DNA from: Haladaptatus litoreus | GTDB lineage: Archaea > Halobacteriota > Halobacteria > Halobacteriales > Haladaptataceae | Direction of reading: 5' to 3' | Assembly: GCF_900156425.1 (NCBI RefSeq) | Contig: NZ_FTNO01000001.1 | Location: 682,001 to 746,000 of the forward strand | DNA: 64,000 nucleotides | Part shown: positions 17,209 through 26,356 of the stretch, one piece after another | Layout: each line of letters starts with the position of its first letter | Position numbering within the stretch: position 1 is the stretch's first letter | Translations under genes and position numbers: made by a program | Notes under the pieces: generated by a model | What the model saw: the letters and a program-made list of their open reading frames with translations, nothing else | What the model was told of the DNA's origin: nothing | Database searches by the model: none

Positions 17209-18111
17209 ATGAACCTGTCCGTGGTGGTTCCGACGCTCAACGGGCGTGACCCTCTGAGCGCTTGCCTCGACGCGCTCTCCCGGCACGCGCCGGAGGCCGA
17301 GGTCATCGTCGTCAACGGGCCATCCGCGGACGGAACGACCGGGATGGTGTGTGACCGCGACGATGTGAGCGCCTTAGTCGAAATTTCCGACCGAAACCTG
17401 AACGTCGCGCGAAACGCCGGAATCGCCGAGGCCAGCGGCGACGCGATAGCGCTCGTCGGGCAAAACGTCACTGTCGAAGAATCGTGGTACGACGGCGTTA
17501 CGCAAGCGATAACGAACGGTACGGATGTCGTAACGGGGCCGGTACACCGAATGGTCAAAGCAGGGATGACGACCGAAACGGTCGAAACGCGGACGATTGC
17601 GGGACGGGACGTAACCTACTTTTCGGGTCGAAACGCCGTCTTCAGTCGAGATGCAATCGAGGCCGTGGATGGCTTCGACGAGAACCTGAAAACCGGCGGC
17701 GCGCGCGACTGCGCACACCGCCTCGCAACCCTCGACCGGTCGGTCACGTGGTCGCCTGCGGTGAGCGTACGTCAGGGTGAGGGAGACGACGAAGGTGCTG
17801 ACCGCGATTGGGGAATCAAATATCGCTCGCTTGCGTATCGAATGACGAAAAATTACGGGCCGCGTTTCACGGTTTTCAGACGAACGGTGCAGGATGCAGT
17901 GGGTGACGCCCGCGAAGAAGGCCGAGATGTAGCGTCGGGCGAGACGAAACCGACCTTCTGGGTAGGGTGCGGAAAACACGTCTGTAAGGGAATCGCCGTC
18001 GGAACGAAAGACGGCGTCCTCGCCCGTCTGCGCGACCGAACCGACGCCCGGAATCCTGCGGGGATTTCGTCGCGGGCAGACCGCGCGGTCGAACGCTACG
18101 ACTGGCGCTAA
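17209..18111 (+). CDS. Family 2 glycosyltransferase
   Basis: 300 aa. The GT-A start LSVVVPTLNGRD, the nucleotide-binding VIVVNGPSADGT and the RNLNVARNAGI segment are typical of GT2. The DXD position reads less clearly (VGQNVTVEE), so the metal site may be divergent. FSGRNAVFSRDAIEAVDGFDE is the usual acceptor-side motif. No transmembrane segments are obvious. Probably transfers a sugar to a surface glycan or lipid carrier. Not in an operon with other glycan genes. Confidence 0.8.
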   Translation: MNLSVVVPTLNGRDPLSACLDALSRHAPEAEVIVVNGPSADGTTGMVCDRDDVSALVEISDRNLNVARNAGIAEASGDAIALVGQNVTVEESWYDGVTQAITNGTDVVTGPVHRMVKAGMTTETVETRTIAGRDVTYFSGRNAVFSRDAIEAVDGFDENLKTGGARDCAHRLATLDRSVTWSPAVSVRQGEGDDEGADRDWGIKYRSLAYRMTKNYGPRFTVFRRTVQDAVGDAREEGRDVASGETKPTFWVGCGKHVCKGIAVGTKDGVLARLRDRTDARNPAGISSRADRAVERYDWR

Positions 18112-18221
18112 GAGGGCGAATCGATGGGAGGGGAGGTCGATACAGACGCGAGATAGTTCTGTGAACTACGTCGATAGACAAAGGAACTAACTTCGACACC
18201 GTGACGACTGCTGAGACGGCA

Positions 18222-18486
18222 ATAAGCCACGCCCGAACTCGCGCAATCACTCGTGGCTTCGCCACTCGTTCCTTTACTCGTTCGCCCGTTCCCAGCCAAA
18301 ACCGCAGGGCGGGCGCGCCTCGGCGCGCCCGCCCAACCCAAATTTGGCTGGCCGTTTTCTTCGGCAATTCGTCTTCTGACACAGTATCGCAAAGCCAATC
18401 AGTCACTTGACGGGCGAGTGCACCGCACTCGCCCGCCTGCGGTGTGGTTGCGGAGGCGGTTCGATTGGAGTCGTGAATAGCTAGCG
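18222..18486. repeat. Structured intergenic repeat with a family A end
   Basis: The gap 18112-18627 has no gene. Its right edge (18439-18486: GGTGTGGTTGCGGAGGCGGT, GGAGTCGTGAATAGCTAGCG) matches the family A terminus. Inside are a nested hairpin (outer arms 18292-18300/18343-18351, inner 13-bp arms 18307-18319/18322-18334) and a second hairpin (11-bp arms 18411-18421/18425-18435). TCACTCGTGGCTTCGCCACTCG at 18248 is another small palindrome. Confidence 0.5.
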
Positions 18487-18627
18487 ACGTTTCAAAATAG
18501 TCTTCTGATACTCCCGTGCAAAACTGCTGTCCGGTAAGTCCACACAAAACCATTCTAGTCTGAAACCGACGATAGACAGGTACGAACGTCGAAAACGCCA
18601 GTTCGAACATCTACGTCCCCCAAATCG

Positions 18628-19443
18628 CTATTCGGCGGAGAGTCCGTCAACGACGCGCGACGGGTTCTTCGTGAACACTTTTCGCATGGCGTCTTCCGGA
18701 ACGTCCAAGGTCAAAATCTCCATCACGGCGACGTTCGGGTGGGAGTTCGGGGCACCGCTGCCGAACAGGACGCGGTCGGGGTGTTCCATGATGGCCCGTT
18801 CCAACTGGTCACGGTAGCGTACGAAACTCGTGTCCAGATAGCAGTCGTCGGAGGAATCGAGGAGGTCGATTGCGTCGTCCATCAAATCCCGATTGAGGGG
18901 GTAGCCGCCGAAATGCGAGAGGATGACGGGGAACGACCTGTTGAGAAGAGCCTCCGTGGCGTGGGTCGGTGAAAATCCGTCGCCCGCGTGGACGAGCAGT
19001 GGAAGACCGACGTCTTCCAGTTGGTCGAGGACGGCCTCGTCCGGAAGGCCGTCCTGCACCGGGTCGAGTTTGAACCCGTGGAATCGGTCGTCGTAGGCGT
19101 ACTGCTCGATATCTTCGGGAGAGGTGTGCCACTCCTTCCGTCGCGCGCCGAAGTTCCGCAGTCGGGCCGTCGTGCTTCCGGTCGGGTCGCGCGGGCCGTT
19201 GATTCGCGCGAAACTGACGAACGGGCGTTCGACGCTCCGCCGGGCGACGGCGTTGTTCGCGCGAAGATAGCTTTGACCCTCCTGCGGCCCGGGAAAGACG
19301 ACGGTCGAGACGACGCCCGCTTGATGCATCTCGCGCTCCAACTTCTCCGGCGAGATTGCCCGCCCGCGCGCCGTGACCGCTTCTTCGACGGGGAGACGGG
19401 AATGAACGTCCACGACGCGAAAACGGTGTTCCAGTTCCAGCAT
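18628..19443 (-). CDS. Amidohydrolase-family protein (Amidohydro_2 type)
   Basis: 271 aa TIM-barrel protein. Segments match the family: VDVHSRLP at 11-18, FHGFKLDP, LVHAGDGFSP, ILSHFGGYP and YLDTSFV. The first metal motif, usually HxH, reads H14-S-R16, so one metal ligand is replaced and activity could be altered or lost. Expected reaction is decarboxylation or hydrolysis of a small acid. Strong ribosome-binding site GGAGG ahead of the ATG. Stands alone, opposite to its neighbours. Confidence 0.7.
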   Translation of the reverse strand: MLELEHRFRVVDVHSRLPVEEAVTARGRAISPEKLEREMHQAGVVSTVVFPGPQEGQSYLRANNAVARRSVERPFVSFARINGPRDPTGSTTARLRNFGARRKEWHTSPEDIEQYAYDDRFHGFKLDPVQDGLPDEAVLDQLEDVGLPLLVHAGDGFSPTHATEALLNRSFPVILSHFGGYPLNRDLMDDAIDLLDSSDDCYLDTSFVRYRDQLERAIMEHPDRVLFGSGAPNSHPNVAVMEILTLDVPEDAMRKVFTKNPSRVVDGLSAE

Positions 19444-19451
19444 CTGAAAAT

Positions 19452-19456
19452 TCCTC
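19452..19456 (-). promoter_or_regulatory. Shine-Dalgarno of the amidohydrolase gene
   Basis: On the minus strand GGAGG lies 8-9 nt before ATG 19443, an unusually clear site for a haloarchaeon and support for this start. Confidence 0.55.
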
Positions 19457-19526
19457 CCGCGTAATGTTATTTGAATCTATCGGTCACGGGATTCGGATTC
19501 CGGATGTGTGTTTGCCTGTCACGCTC

Positions 19527-19551
19527 CGAACGCAGTGGAAAAGTTTATATA
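19527..19551 (+). promoter_or_regulatory. Thermosome promoter (CGAA box and TATA)
   Basis: TTTATATA at 19544-19551 lies 25-32 nt before ATG 19576, preceded by a purine-rich BRE (GTGGAAAAG) and CGAA at 19527-19530. Upstream CGAA elements are reported in haloarchaeal chaperonin heat-shock promoters; heat control here is inferred. Confidence 0.6.
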
Positions 19552-19575
19552 GAATATCAATCATTCGTTGTATTG

Positions 19576-21168
19576 ATGTCAGAATCAGGCTTCGGACAGC
19601 GACGCATGGGCGGACGACCGATGTTCATCCTCAACGAGGATTCCCAACGAACGCACGGTCGGGACGCTCAGTCCTCCAATATCGCCGCGGGCAAAGCGGT
19701 AAGCGAAGCGGTACGAACGACGCTCGGCCCGCGAGGAATGGACAAGATGCTCGTCTCCGACGACGGCGACGTGGTTATCACGAACGACGGAGCGACTATC
19801 CTCAACTCGATGGACATCGAGCATCCTGCCGCACAGATGATCGTCGAGGTTTCCCAGACACAGGAAGACGAAGTCGGCGACGGCACGACGACGGCCTCCG
19901 TGCTCGCAGGGGAACTTCTCGCCAAAGCGGAAGACCTCCTCGAACAGGACGTTCACGCGACGACCATCGTGGAAGGCTACGCACGCGCACGTGACATTGC
20001 GCTGGAAGCTATCGACGACCTCTCGCTCGATGCCGACATCGACGACGAGATTCTCAAACAGGTCGCAGAATCTAGCATGACGGGTAAAGGCACCGGCGAC
20101 ATCACGACCGAGCGACTCGCCGAAGTCGTCGTGAACGCCGTGCGTCACGTCGAAGGCGACGAGAAGGTCGAACGCGACGACATTCGCGTCCACACGCAGG
20201 TCGGTTCGAGTTCCAGCGCGACGGAACTCATCGAAGGAATCGTCACCGACGACGAACCCGCACACAAGAACATGCCGCGTTCGGTCGAGGACGCAACCGT
20301 TCTCTGTACCGACGGCACGTTCAGCGTCCGCGAGACGGAAATCGACGCGGAGTACTCCGTCGATAACGTCGACCAACTCACCGCCGCGATGGACGCCGAG
20401 GAGAGCCAACTCAAAGAACTCGCCGACGCAATCGCCGACGCTGGCGTCGATGTCGTCTTCTCGCACTCCTCCATCGACGACCGCACCGCCTCCCACCTCG
20501 CCAAACACGGCATCCTCGCCTTCGAGGACGTTGACGACGGCCTCACCACCTCCATCGCGCAGGCCACGGGCGGCAAGCGCACGGGCAAACCGGACGACGT
20601 GGACGAGGACGAACTCGGTCACGCAGACAGCATCCGCGTCGAGAAGTACGGCGGCGAAGACCTCACCTTCATCGAAGGTGGCGCGGCCGCAAAGTCCGTC
20701 ACGCTCTTCATCCGCGGCGGCACGGAACACGTCGTTGACGAACTGGAGCGCGCGCTAAACGACGCGCTGGACGTCGTCTCCGCCGCAGTGGACACCGGAA
20801 GCGTCGTCCCCGGCGCAGGCGCGACGGAAATCAACATCGCGGGCCGCGTCCGCGACGAGGCCGCAGGCGTCGAAGGCCGCCAGCAACTCGCCATCGAGGC
20901 GTTCGCCGATGCCATCGAAGTGCTCCCGCGCACGCTCGCCGAGAACACGGGTATGGACCCAATCGACGCACTCGTTGACCTCCGCGCGGCGAACGACGAC
21001 GAAGCGGGCCGCGCAGGAATCATCTCCTCCGGCGAAACCGGCGAAATCGCAGACCCAGTCGAGGAAGGTGTCATCGACCCCGCTGCGGTCAAGCGCGAAG
21101 CAGTCGAGAGCGCAACCGAAGCCGCAACGATGATTGCCCGCATCGACGACGTTATCGCCGCGAAATAG
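19576..21168 (+). CDS. Thermosome subunit (group II chaperonin)
   Basis: 530 aa. ATP-driven protein folding in a cytoplasmic double ring. Hallmarks: [19 protein letters not shown] and the catalytic GDGTTT in the N-terminal equatorial domain, and VPGAGATE in the C-terminal one. I start at ATG 19576, 25 nt after a strong TATA box; the longer frame to 19471 would cover the promoter. The C-terminus ends [11 protein letters not shown], without the Gly-Gly-Met tail found on many archaeal subunits, so this may be the tail-less paralogue (Cct3-like) in a hetero-oligomer. A T6 tract follows 30 nt downstream. Confidence 0.95.
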   Translation: MSESGFGQRRMGGRPMFILNEDSQRTHGRDAQSSNIAAGKAVSEAVRTTLGPRGMDKMLVSDDGDVVITNDGATILNSMDIEHPAAQMIVEVSQTQEDEVGDGTTTASVLAGELLAKAEDLLEQDVHATTIVEGYARARDIALEAIDDLSLDADIDDEILKQVAESSMTGKGTGDITTERLAEVVVNAVRHVEGDEKVERDDIRVHTQVGSSSSATELIEGIVTDDEPAHKNMPRSVEDATVLCTDGTFSVRETEIDAEYSVDNVDQLTAAMDAEESQLKELADAIADAGVDVVFSHSSIDDRTASHLAKHGILAFEDVDDGLTTSIAQATGGKRTGKPDDVDEDELGHADSIRVEKYGGEDLTFIEGGAAAKSVTLFIRGGTEHVVDELERALNDALDVVSAAVDTGSVVPGAGATEINIAGRVRDEAAGVEGRQQLAIEAFADAIEVLPRTLAENTGMDPIDALVDLRAANDDEAGRAGIISSGETGEIADPVEEGVIDPAAVKREAVESATEAATMIARIDDVIAAK

Positions 21169-21197
21169 ACGTAAGCTAGCAGTTCACCCCGTTACGA

Positions 21198-21203
21198 TTT
21201 TTT
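21198..21203 (+). terminator. T6 tract after the thermosome gene
   Basis: TTTTTT 30 nt after the stop; plausible archaeal U-tract terminator. Confidence 0.4.
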
Positions 21204-21262
21204 GCGTTCGACACTGTCCCGAGTAGCAAGTCCTATCCGCCGAGGGTGCCAATTTCCCAACG

Positions 21263-21526
21263 ATGAGCGAGCGCGTCATTTCGAGTCGTCCCATCTTTCT
21301 CGCCACTGCCACAGTCGTCGTTCTCCTCGCGGGTGCAATCGGGTTCGTCGTCGGTACGACCGGTCAGAGTCGCGGCACGGCGATGGCGATTTTCGGCGTT
21401 TCGATGTTCGAAATGACGCCGGTAACGATGGCGCTGTTCGGCATGATTCTCACGACCTGCGTGTTGGGGTTGGTGTTCGGCCTCGTCACCTACGTCTCTC
21501 GATATGACACCGAACAGACGACGTGA
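21263..21526 (+). CDS. Small two-helix membrane protein (DUF7520-like)
   Basis: 87 aa with two predicted membrane helices (about 11-32 and 56-80) joined by a short loop (TTGQSRGTAMAIFGVSMFEM). Termini are polar. It resembles a haloarchaeal family I remember as DUF7520; that name needs checking. No catalytic residues are seen. A second small two-helix protein gene follows 38 nt later, so the pair may form a membrane complex. Confidence 0.65.
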   Translation: MSERVISSRPIFLATATVVVLLAGAIGFVVGTTGQSRGTAMAIFGVSMFEMTPVTMALFGMILTTCVLGLVFGLVTYVSRYDTEQTT

Positions 21527-21564
21527 ACAATACTGTTATTTTGCTTGAATGACTTCAGGCGAGT

Positions 21565-21834
21565 ATGGCAACTAAATCCTCTACCCGAACCAGCAAGGGC
21601 CGAAGCTCGACCCGAAATACACTGGCGATTGCGCTCACGATTCTGCTGGCGAACATGCCCACGCTCGGCGCGTTTTACGTCGCAATCGACACCTACAGTG
21701 CCGGAATGGGAATCGGATTTTTCAGGTATCTGACAACGACGATGAGCGGCGCGCTCATCTTTGCCGTTCTCTGGACTGGTATCGTCTTCTTCGCGTTCGG
21801 CCCCGCGTTGGTCGAGTCGAGGAACGGTCGGTAA
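21565..21834 (+). CDS. Small two-helix membrane protein
   Basis: 89 aa. A basic Ser/Thr-rich start (MATKSSTRTSKGRSSTRN) precedes two membrane helices (about 20-42 and 59-80). The positive-inside rule would place the N-terminus in the cytoplasm. I do not recognise the family. Same strand and close to the preceding small membrane protein. Confidence 0.6.
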   Translation: MATKSSTRTSKGRSSTRNTLAIALTILLANMPTLGAFYVAIDTYSAGMGIGFFRYLTTTMSGALIFAVLWTGIVFFAFGPALVESRNGR

Positions 21835-21845
21835 TCTAACGACGA

Positions 21846-22448
21846 TTACACCGTCGGCAGTTCCCAGTCGTACCGAATCGCTAGCAGACGGAGGCACAGG
21901 ACGATTCCCGCGCAGGCAATCGCGCTTTTCTGCGATCCCACTCCGACTTCCACCAACAGCCAGAACGACAGTCCGCCGAGCAGTGCGCAGGTCGCGTAGA
22001 AATCCTCGACGAGAACGGACGGAACGTTCTGGAGGAGCAAATCGCTGATGAGGCCACCGCCGACTCCCGTCACAGTTGCGAGCAGTACCACGCCGAATGC
22101 GGTGAGTCCGGCATCGTGCGCCACGAGCGCGCCGGTCGTGGCGAACGCCGACAGGCCGATTGCGTCCGGGATTCGGACGACTGGACGATTCGTCAAATCG
22201 TCGCTGAATCGTGCGAGAACGACGGCGAGGGCAACTCCCATCAGTGCGACGCTCACGTCGCCCGTTGAACGTAGCGCGACGGGCGTCGTGTTCACCAGCA
22301 GGTCGCGGGTAACGCCGCCGCCGAGAGCCGTCATCACGCCGAGAACGCCCACGCCGAGCAAATCGAGGTCGGCGTCGCTTCCGCGAAGCGACCCGACGAC
22401 CGCGAACGCAAGCAGGCCGACGACGTTCATGATTCCGAAGGCGTCCAT
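21846..22448 (-). CDS. TRIC-like cation channel family (UPF0126/YadS)
   Basis: 200 aa, two UPF0126 repeats of three helices plus one. Each repeat carries the glycine-rich motif of the trimeric intracellular cation channel fold (LGVMTALGGGVTRDLLV and VTGVGGGLISDLLL). The start is set at ATG 22448 (MDAFGIMNVVGLLAFAVVG); the frame to 22538 overlaps the next gene and is atypical. Probably a monovalent cation channel in the cytoplasmic membrane. Downstream of, and on the same strand as, the SAM hydrolase and nadM genes. Confidence 0.8.
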   Translation of the reverse strand: MDAFGIMNVVGLLAFAVVGSLRGSDADLDLLGVGVLGVMTALGGGVTRDLLVNTTPVALRSTGDVSVALMGVALAVVLARFSDDLTNRPVVRIPDAIGLSAFATTGALVAHDAGLTAFGVVLLATVTGVGGGLISDLLLQNVPSVLVEDFYATCALLGGLSFWLLVEVGVGSQKSAIACAGIVLCLRLLAIRYDWELPTV

Positions 22449-22476
22449 CGCTATCGCGTTCCCCGCATCCCGAACG

Positions 22477-23232
22477 TCATTTTTCCAGCCGAAGGTCGTC
22501 CCCGAACGTGACGCCGAACGCGTCGTCGCCGCGGCCACGATTCACCGCGAGTTCGACGTTTCCGTGGCTTCCGACCGTCACGAGTCGCCGATTCGGTTCG
22601 ACGTGTGCGTAGGACGGTTCGACCGGTGCGGTATCGCCGTTCACCACGATTTCGGTAACGTCGTCGAGGAAGCCGCCCGGAACGTTCGTGATGGCGTTGC
22701 CGAAGTCGTCCACGACGAGGATTTCGCCCGTCGCGTCCGATTCGGTGATTTTCGGTTCGGGAAATCGAAGGTCTTCGAATTCCTCCGTGGGCGCGATGTC
22801 GGGCAAATCTTCCAGCGAATCGACGCCGATTTCGTGGATTCGGCCCGCGGCGGGCGCGAACACGTCTCGTCCGTGGAACGTCGAACTGTCGGCGTCCTCG
22901 TACTCGATTTCGAAAATCTCGGGGTCGTCGGAGTCGCCGAGTTCACGGGCGACCGGAAGCAAAACGCCGTTGTCCGGCCCGACAAACGCGTGGTTTCCTG
23001 CTCGAATCGCAATCGCGGCGCGGTCAGTGCCGACGCCGGGGTCAACGACGACGAGGTGGACTGCTGGCGGGAAGTACGGAAGCACTTCGCGGAGCCAAAA
23101 GGCGGTTGCTCGAACGTCCTGTCGCGGAAAGTCGTGAGCTACGTCCACGAGGCGGGCGTCGCTGTGCTGGCAGAGGACGCCTTTCATCGCCGCCGGATAC
23201 GGCGTGCCGAAGTCTGACGAGAGGGTAATCAT
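22477..23232 (-). CDS. SAM hydrolase (SAM hydroxide adenosyltransferase, DUF62)
   Basis: 251 aa. Catalyses SAM + water to adenosine + L-methionine. Family motifs: ITLSSDFGTPY at the N-terminus, VVVDPGVGT and FVGPDNGVL in the N-domain, and a C-terminal beta domain with DDFGNAITNVPG. The residues that bind a halide in fluorinases are not evident, so the hydrolase activity is favoured. Four-nt overlap with nadM links it to NAD synthesis and adenosine turnover. Confidence 0.85.
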   Translation of the reverse strand: MITLSSDFGTPYPAAMKGVLCQHSDARLVDVAHDFPRQDVRATAFWLREVLPYFPPAVHLVVVDPGVGTDRAAIAIRAGNHAFVGPDNGVLLPVARELGDSDDPEIFEIEYEDADSSTFHGRDVFAPAAGRIHEIGVDSLEDLPDIAPTEEFEDLRFPEPKITESDATGEILVVDDFGNAITNVPGGFLDDVTEIVVNGDTAPVEPSYAHVEPNRRLVTVGSHGNVELAVNRGRGDDAFGVTFGDDLRLEK

Positions 23233-23747
23233 ACGCCGTTCGAGTCGGTCTGGCTGACGCGCTGGATGCGCTCGATGCCGCCGCTCTCCTCGATGACTTC
23301 GGTGACGGGTTCGGGGACGAGTTTCTCCCAGTCGCCGCCTTCTACCATCCGGTCGCGAACTTCGGTGCCTTCGAGCACGTCGCGGTTGAACATCGGCGAT
23401 TGGCGAACCTCGACGCCAGCCTCTTTGAACAGCTGGATGACGAGGGGGTTGTTCGAGTAGGCCACGTCGAACTCCGGACTCATGCTTTGGACGTGGCTCA
23501 CCCAGACCGAGTTTCTGTCCAAGTCCTCGATTGGAACCGCGTAGGTGACGAGGTCGGAGTCCACGAGGGATTTAGTAATCATCATGATTCGTTCGCCAGC
23601 CGTAAACGGGTCGTGCCGAGTGTGTGAGTCCCCGGCGCTTCCGATGCCGAGGACGAGTTCGTCCACTTCTTCGGAAATCGTCTCGACCACGCTGTGGTGG
23701 CCGTTGTGATAGGGTTGAAAGCGCCCGATGTAGAACCCGCGGGTCAT
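23229..23747 (-). CDS. nadM: Nicotinamide-nucleotide adenylyltransferase, archaeal type
   Basis: 172 aa, start at ATG 23747. Makes NAD+ from NMN and ATP. The nucleotidyltransferase motif GRFQPYHNGHH includes the HxGH signature. EGTEVRDRM supplies the C-terminal phosphate-binding arginines. The track-length extension to 24137 is antisense to lonB and is rejected. A TATA box 21-28 nt upstream supports a leaderless transcript, divergent from lonB and coupled to the SAM hydrolase gene by a 4-nt overlap. Confidence 0.9.
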   Translation of the reverse strand: MTRGFYIGRFQPYHNGHHSVVETISEEVDELVLGIGSAGDSHTRHDPFTAGERIMMITKSLVDSDLVTYAVPIEDLDRNSVWVSHVQSMSPEFDVAYSNNPLVIQLFKEAGVEVRQSPMFNRDVLEGTEVRDRMVEGGDWEKLVPEPVTEVIEESGGIERIQRVSQTDSNGV

Positions 23748-23767
23748 GATGGATTCGTCGGGCAGCG

Positions 23768-23775
23768 TTTTTATA
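23768..23775 (-). promoter_or_regulatory. TATA element of nadM
   Basis: TTATAAAA on the minus strand, 21-28 nt before ATG 23747. Confidence 0.55.
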
Positions 23776-23913
23776 AGAGTGACGAGTCGCGTCCGGGATG
23801 AACGGCGGTATTTTGAGCGTTTCCGGGCGTTCGTGAGAGACAGGAACACACAGACGAAGGGAGAAAGTATATCAGTTCGCCAGCCTTCGTTTGAATCACA
23901 CTGAACGAATTCT

Positions 23914-25905
23914 ATGAGTAACGACACCGAAGCTCCACCACCGGAGCAGGAAACAGAGCAGGAGATAGATAGCCTCGGAAGCGATGTGGATGCCGAGGTT
24001 GCCGACGAGATCTCGGAAGATAACTTGCTTGGTGGGTTGGAGATAGAAAGCACGGAAGAAGTCGAAATTCCCGACCGACTGGTTGACCAAGTTATCGGGC
24101 AAGACCACGCCCGCGACGTGGTGATGAAAGCGGCCAAACAGCGCCGCCACGTGATGATGATTGGGACGCCGGGGACGGGGAAATCGATGTTGGCGAAAGC
24201 GATGAGCCAACTCCTCCCAAAAGAGGATTTGCAGGACGTTCTCGTCTACCACAATCCGGACGACGGGAACGAACCAAAGGTCAGAACAGTCCCCGCCGGA
24301 AAGGGCGACCAGATAATCGACGCCCACAAAGAAGAGGCCAGAAAGCGCAACCAGATGCGCTCGTTCCTGATGTGGGTCATTATCGCCATCGTGGTCGGCT
24401 ACGCGCTCCTCATCGCCGGACGACCACTGCTGGGTATCCTCGCCGCGGGTGTCATCTACCTCGCGTTCCGCTACGGTTCGCGCGGGACCGACGCGATGAT
24501 TCCGAACCTGCTGGTGAACAACAGCGACGTGACCAGCGCGCCGTTCGAGGATGCGACGGGGGCACACGCAGGTGCCCTGCTCGGCGACGTTCGCCACGAC
24601 CCGTTCCAGTCAGGTGGAATGGAAACGCCGAGCCACGACCGCGTCGAGCCAGGTGCAATCCACAAGGCCAACAAGGGCGTGCTGTTCGTGGACGAAATCA
24701 ACACGCTCGACATCCGCAGTCAGCAGAAGTTGATGACGGCGATTCAGGAGGGCGAGTTCTCCATCACCGGCCAGTCCGAACGCAGTTCGGGCGCGATGGT
24801 GCAGACCGAACCCGTCCCGACCGACTTCGTCATGGTCGCGGCAGGAAATCTCGACGCGATGGAGAACATGCACCCCGCGCTCCGTTCCCGTATCAAGGGA
24901 TACGGATACGAGGTGTACATGGACGACACCATCGACGACACGCCCGAGATGCGCCGCAAGTACGCGCGCTTCATCGCGCAGGAAGTCGAGAAGGACGGTC
25001 GCCTCCCGCACTTCAACGAGCAGGCAGTCGAGGAAGTCATCCTCGAAGCCCAGCGCCGCGCCGGACGCAAAGACCACCTCACGCTCAAACTGCGTGACCT
25101 CGGTGGTCTGGTTCGTGTCGCAGGCGACATCGCTCGCGCGGAGGACGCGGAGTACACCACGCGCGACCACGTCCTACAGGCAAAGCGCCGCTCGCGTTCC
25201 ATCGAGCAACAGATTGCCGACGACTTCATCGAGCGCCGCAAGGACTACGAACTCACCGTCTCCGACGGCGACGTGGTCGGCCGCGTCAACGGCCTCGCCG
25301 TCATGGGCGAGGACAGCGGTATCATGCTCCCCGTGATGGCCGAAGTGACGCCGTCGCAGGGGCCCGGCCAAGTCATCGCGACTGGCCAACTCAAAGAGAT
25401 GGCAGAGGAGTCCGTGAAGAACGTCTCCGCCATCATCAAGAAGTTCAGCGACGAGGACATCAGCGAGAAGGACGTTCACATCCAGTTCGTGCAGGCTGGC
25501 CAGCAGGGCGTTGACGGTGACTCGGCGTCCATCACGGTCGCTACGGCCGTCATCAGCGCGCTGGAAGACGCGCCGGTCGAGCAGGACGTTGCCATGACCG
25601 GTTCGCTCTCGGTGCGCGGCGACGTGCTCCCCGTCGGTGGCGTGACCCACAAAATCGAGGCCGCCGCGAAGGCGGGCATCAAGACGGTCATCATCCCGAA
25701 GGCGAACGAGCAAGACGTGATGATAGAAGAAGAGTACGAGGAGATGGTCGAAATCATCCCCGTCTCGCACATCAGCGAAGTGCTCGAAGTCGCCCTCTCG
25801 GGTGAACCCGAAAAGGACGGTCTTATCGACCGCCTGAAGAACATCACCGGAAGCGCGCTGGAGCGCGAAATCGGCGGCAATACGGGCCGCCCCAGCCCGC
25901 AGTAG
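23914..25905 (+). CDS. lonB: Membrane-anchored ATP-dependent protease LonB
   Basis: 663 aa. AAA+ domain with Walker A GTPGTGKS (84-91) and Walker B VLFVDE (256-261). Inserted between them are two membrane helices (about 149-168 and 170-186), the archaeal LonB hallmark that tethers the protease inside the membrane. The C-terminal protease domain has the catalytic dyad Ser537 (DGDSAS) and Lys580 (GGVTHK). In haloarchaea LonB controls carotenoid synthesis and is essential in Haloferax (known). Acidic N-terminus. A possible TATA (AAGTATAT, 23866-23873) lies 40-48 nt upstream. Confidence 0.95.
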   Translation: MSNDTEAPPPEQETEQEIDSLGSDVDAEVADEISEDNLLGGLEIESTEEVEIPDRLVDQVIGQDHARDVVMKAAKQRRHVMMIGTPGTGKSMLAKAMSQLLPKEDLQDVLVYHNPDDGNEPKVRTVPAGKGDQIIDAHKEEARKRNQMRSFLMWVIIAIVVGYALLIAGRPLLGILAAGVIYLAFRYGSRGTDAMIPNLLVNNSDVTSAPFEDATGAHAGALLGDVRHDPFQSGGMETPSHDRVEPGAIHKANKGVLFVDEINTLDIRSQQKLMTAIQEGEFSITGQSERSSGAMVQTEPVPTDFVMVAAGNLDAMENMHPALRSRIKGYGYEVYMDDTIDDTPEMRRKYARFIAQEVEKDGRLPHFNEQAVEEVILEAQRRAGRKDHLTLKLRDLGGLVRVAGDIARAEDAEYTTRDHVLQAKRRSRSIEQQIADDFIERRKDYELTVSDGDVVGRVNGLAVMGEDSGIMLPVMAEVTPSQGPGQVIATGQLKEMAEESVKNVSAIIKKFSDEDISEKDVHIQFVQAGQQGVDGDSASITVATAVISALEDAPVEQDVAMTGSLSVRGDVLPVGGVTHKIEAAAKAGIKTVIIPKANEQDVMIEEEYEEMVEIIPVSHISEVLEVALSGEPEKDGLIDRLKNITGSALEREIGGNTGRPSPQ

Positions 25906-25924
25906 CCGGTACCCGCAGGATTCG

Positions 25925-25935
25925 TTTTTTCTATT
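25925..25935 (+). terminator. T-rich tract after lonB
   Basis: TTTTTTCTATTTT begins 20 nt after the stop; plausible terminator. Confidence 0.4.
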
Positions 25936-26049
25936 TTCGCAGTCGTGAGTTGCGATGATGAATGGTCTGTCTCCGAAGATTTCGCGTCGAAGATGACCGA
26001 TTTGTATCTCGAGTTTGTTGTGTGATGGTTAATTCAAACGGGACACTAC

Positions 26050-26290
26050 AAATCACGACTCTACGCCACGCCCTCGTTTACGCGGTCACTCGTGGCGGAG
26101 CCACGAACGATTGATTGAGTGGGGGCGAGGGGGAAATCGAAGATTTCCTGTGCCGCGAAAGCAGTTCCGCTTTCGCAGGCGTGGCTTGGAGTCGGCATCT
26201 GCAGCCAGCATTCCATCACAGAGAACACTATTTCGGAGAGGTCGTGGCGTGGAATCGTAGCTTCTGCAGTCAAGGAACCCACTCAATACC
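26050..26290. repeat. Intergenic block of hairpins
   Basis: In the 450-bp gap 25906-26356 no gene is supported. There is a weak family A-like end (AAATCACGACTCTACGCC at 26050) followed by hairpins: CGTGGC/GCCACG near 26091-26105, GGAAATC/GATTTCC at 26132-26148 with loop GAA, and GCGAAAGC/GCTTTCGC at 26155-26176. Confidence 0.4.
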
Positions 26291-26356
26291 ACATCAACCA
26301 TCGAGAACGTCGTGAGTAGATAGCTTTTCCCTACCAAAGACCTTACACGGAAACGA

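Noticed and set aside
18253..18480. 75-residue frame in the GT2-amidohydrolase gap
   Set aside because: Lies within hairpins and the family A end; no coding signature.
26061..26282. 73-residue minus-strand frame after lonB
   Set aside because: Covers the hairpin block and has no recognisable protein features.
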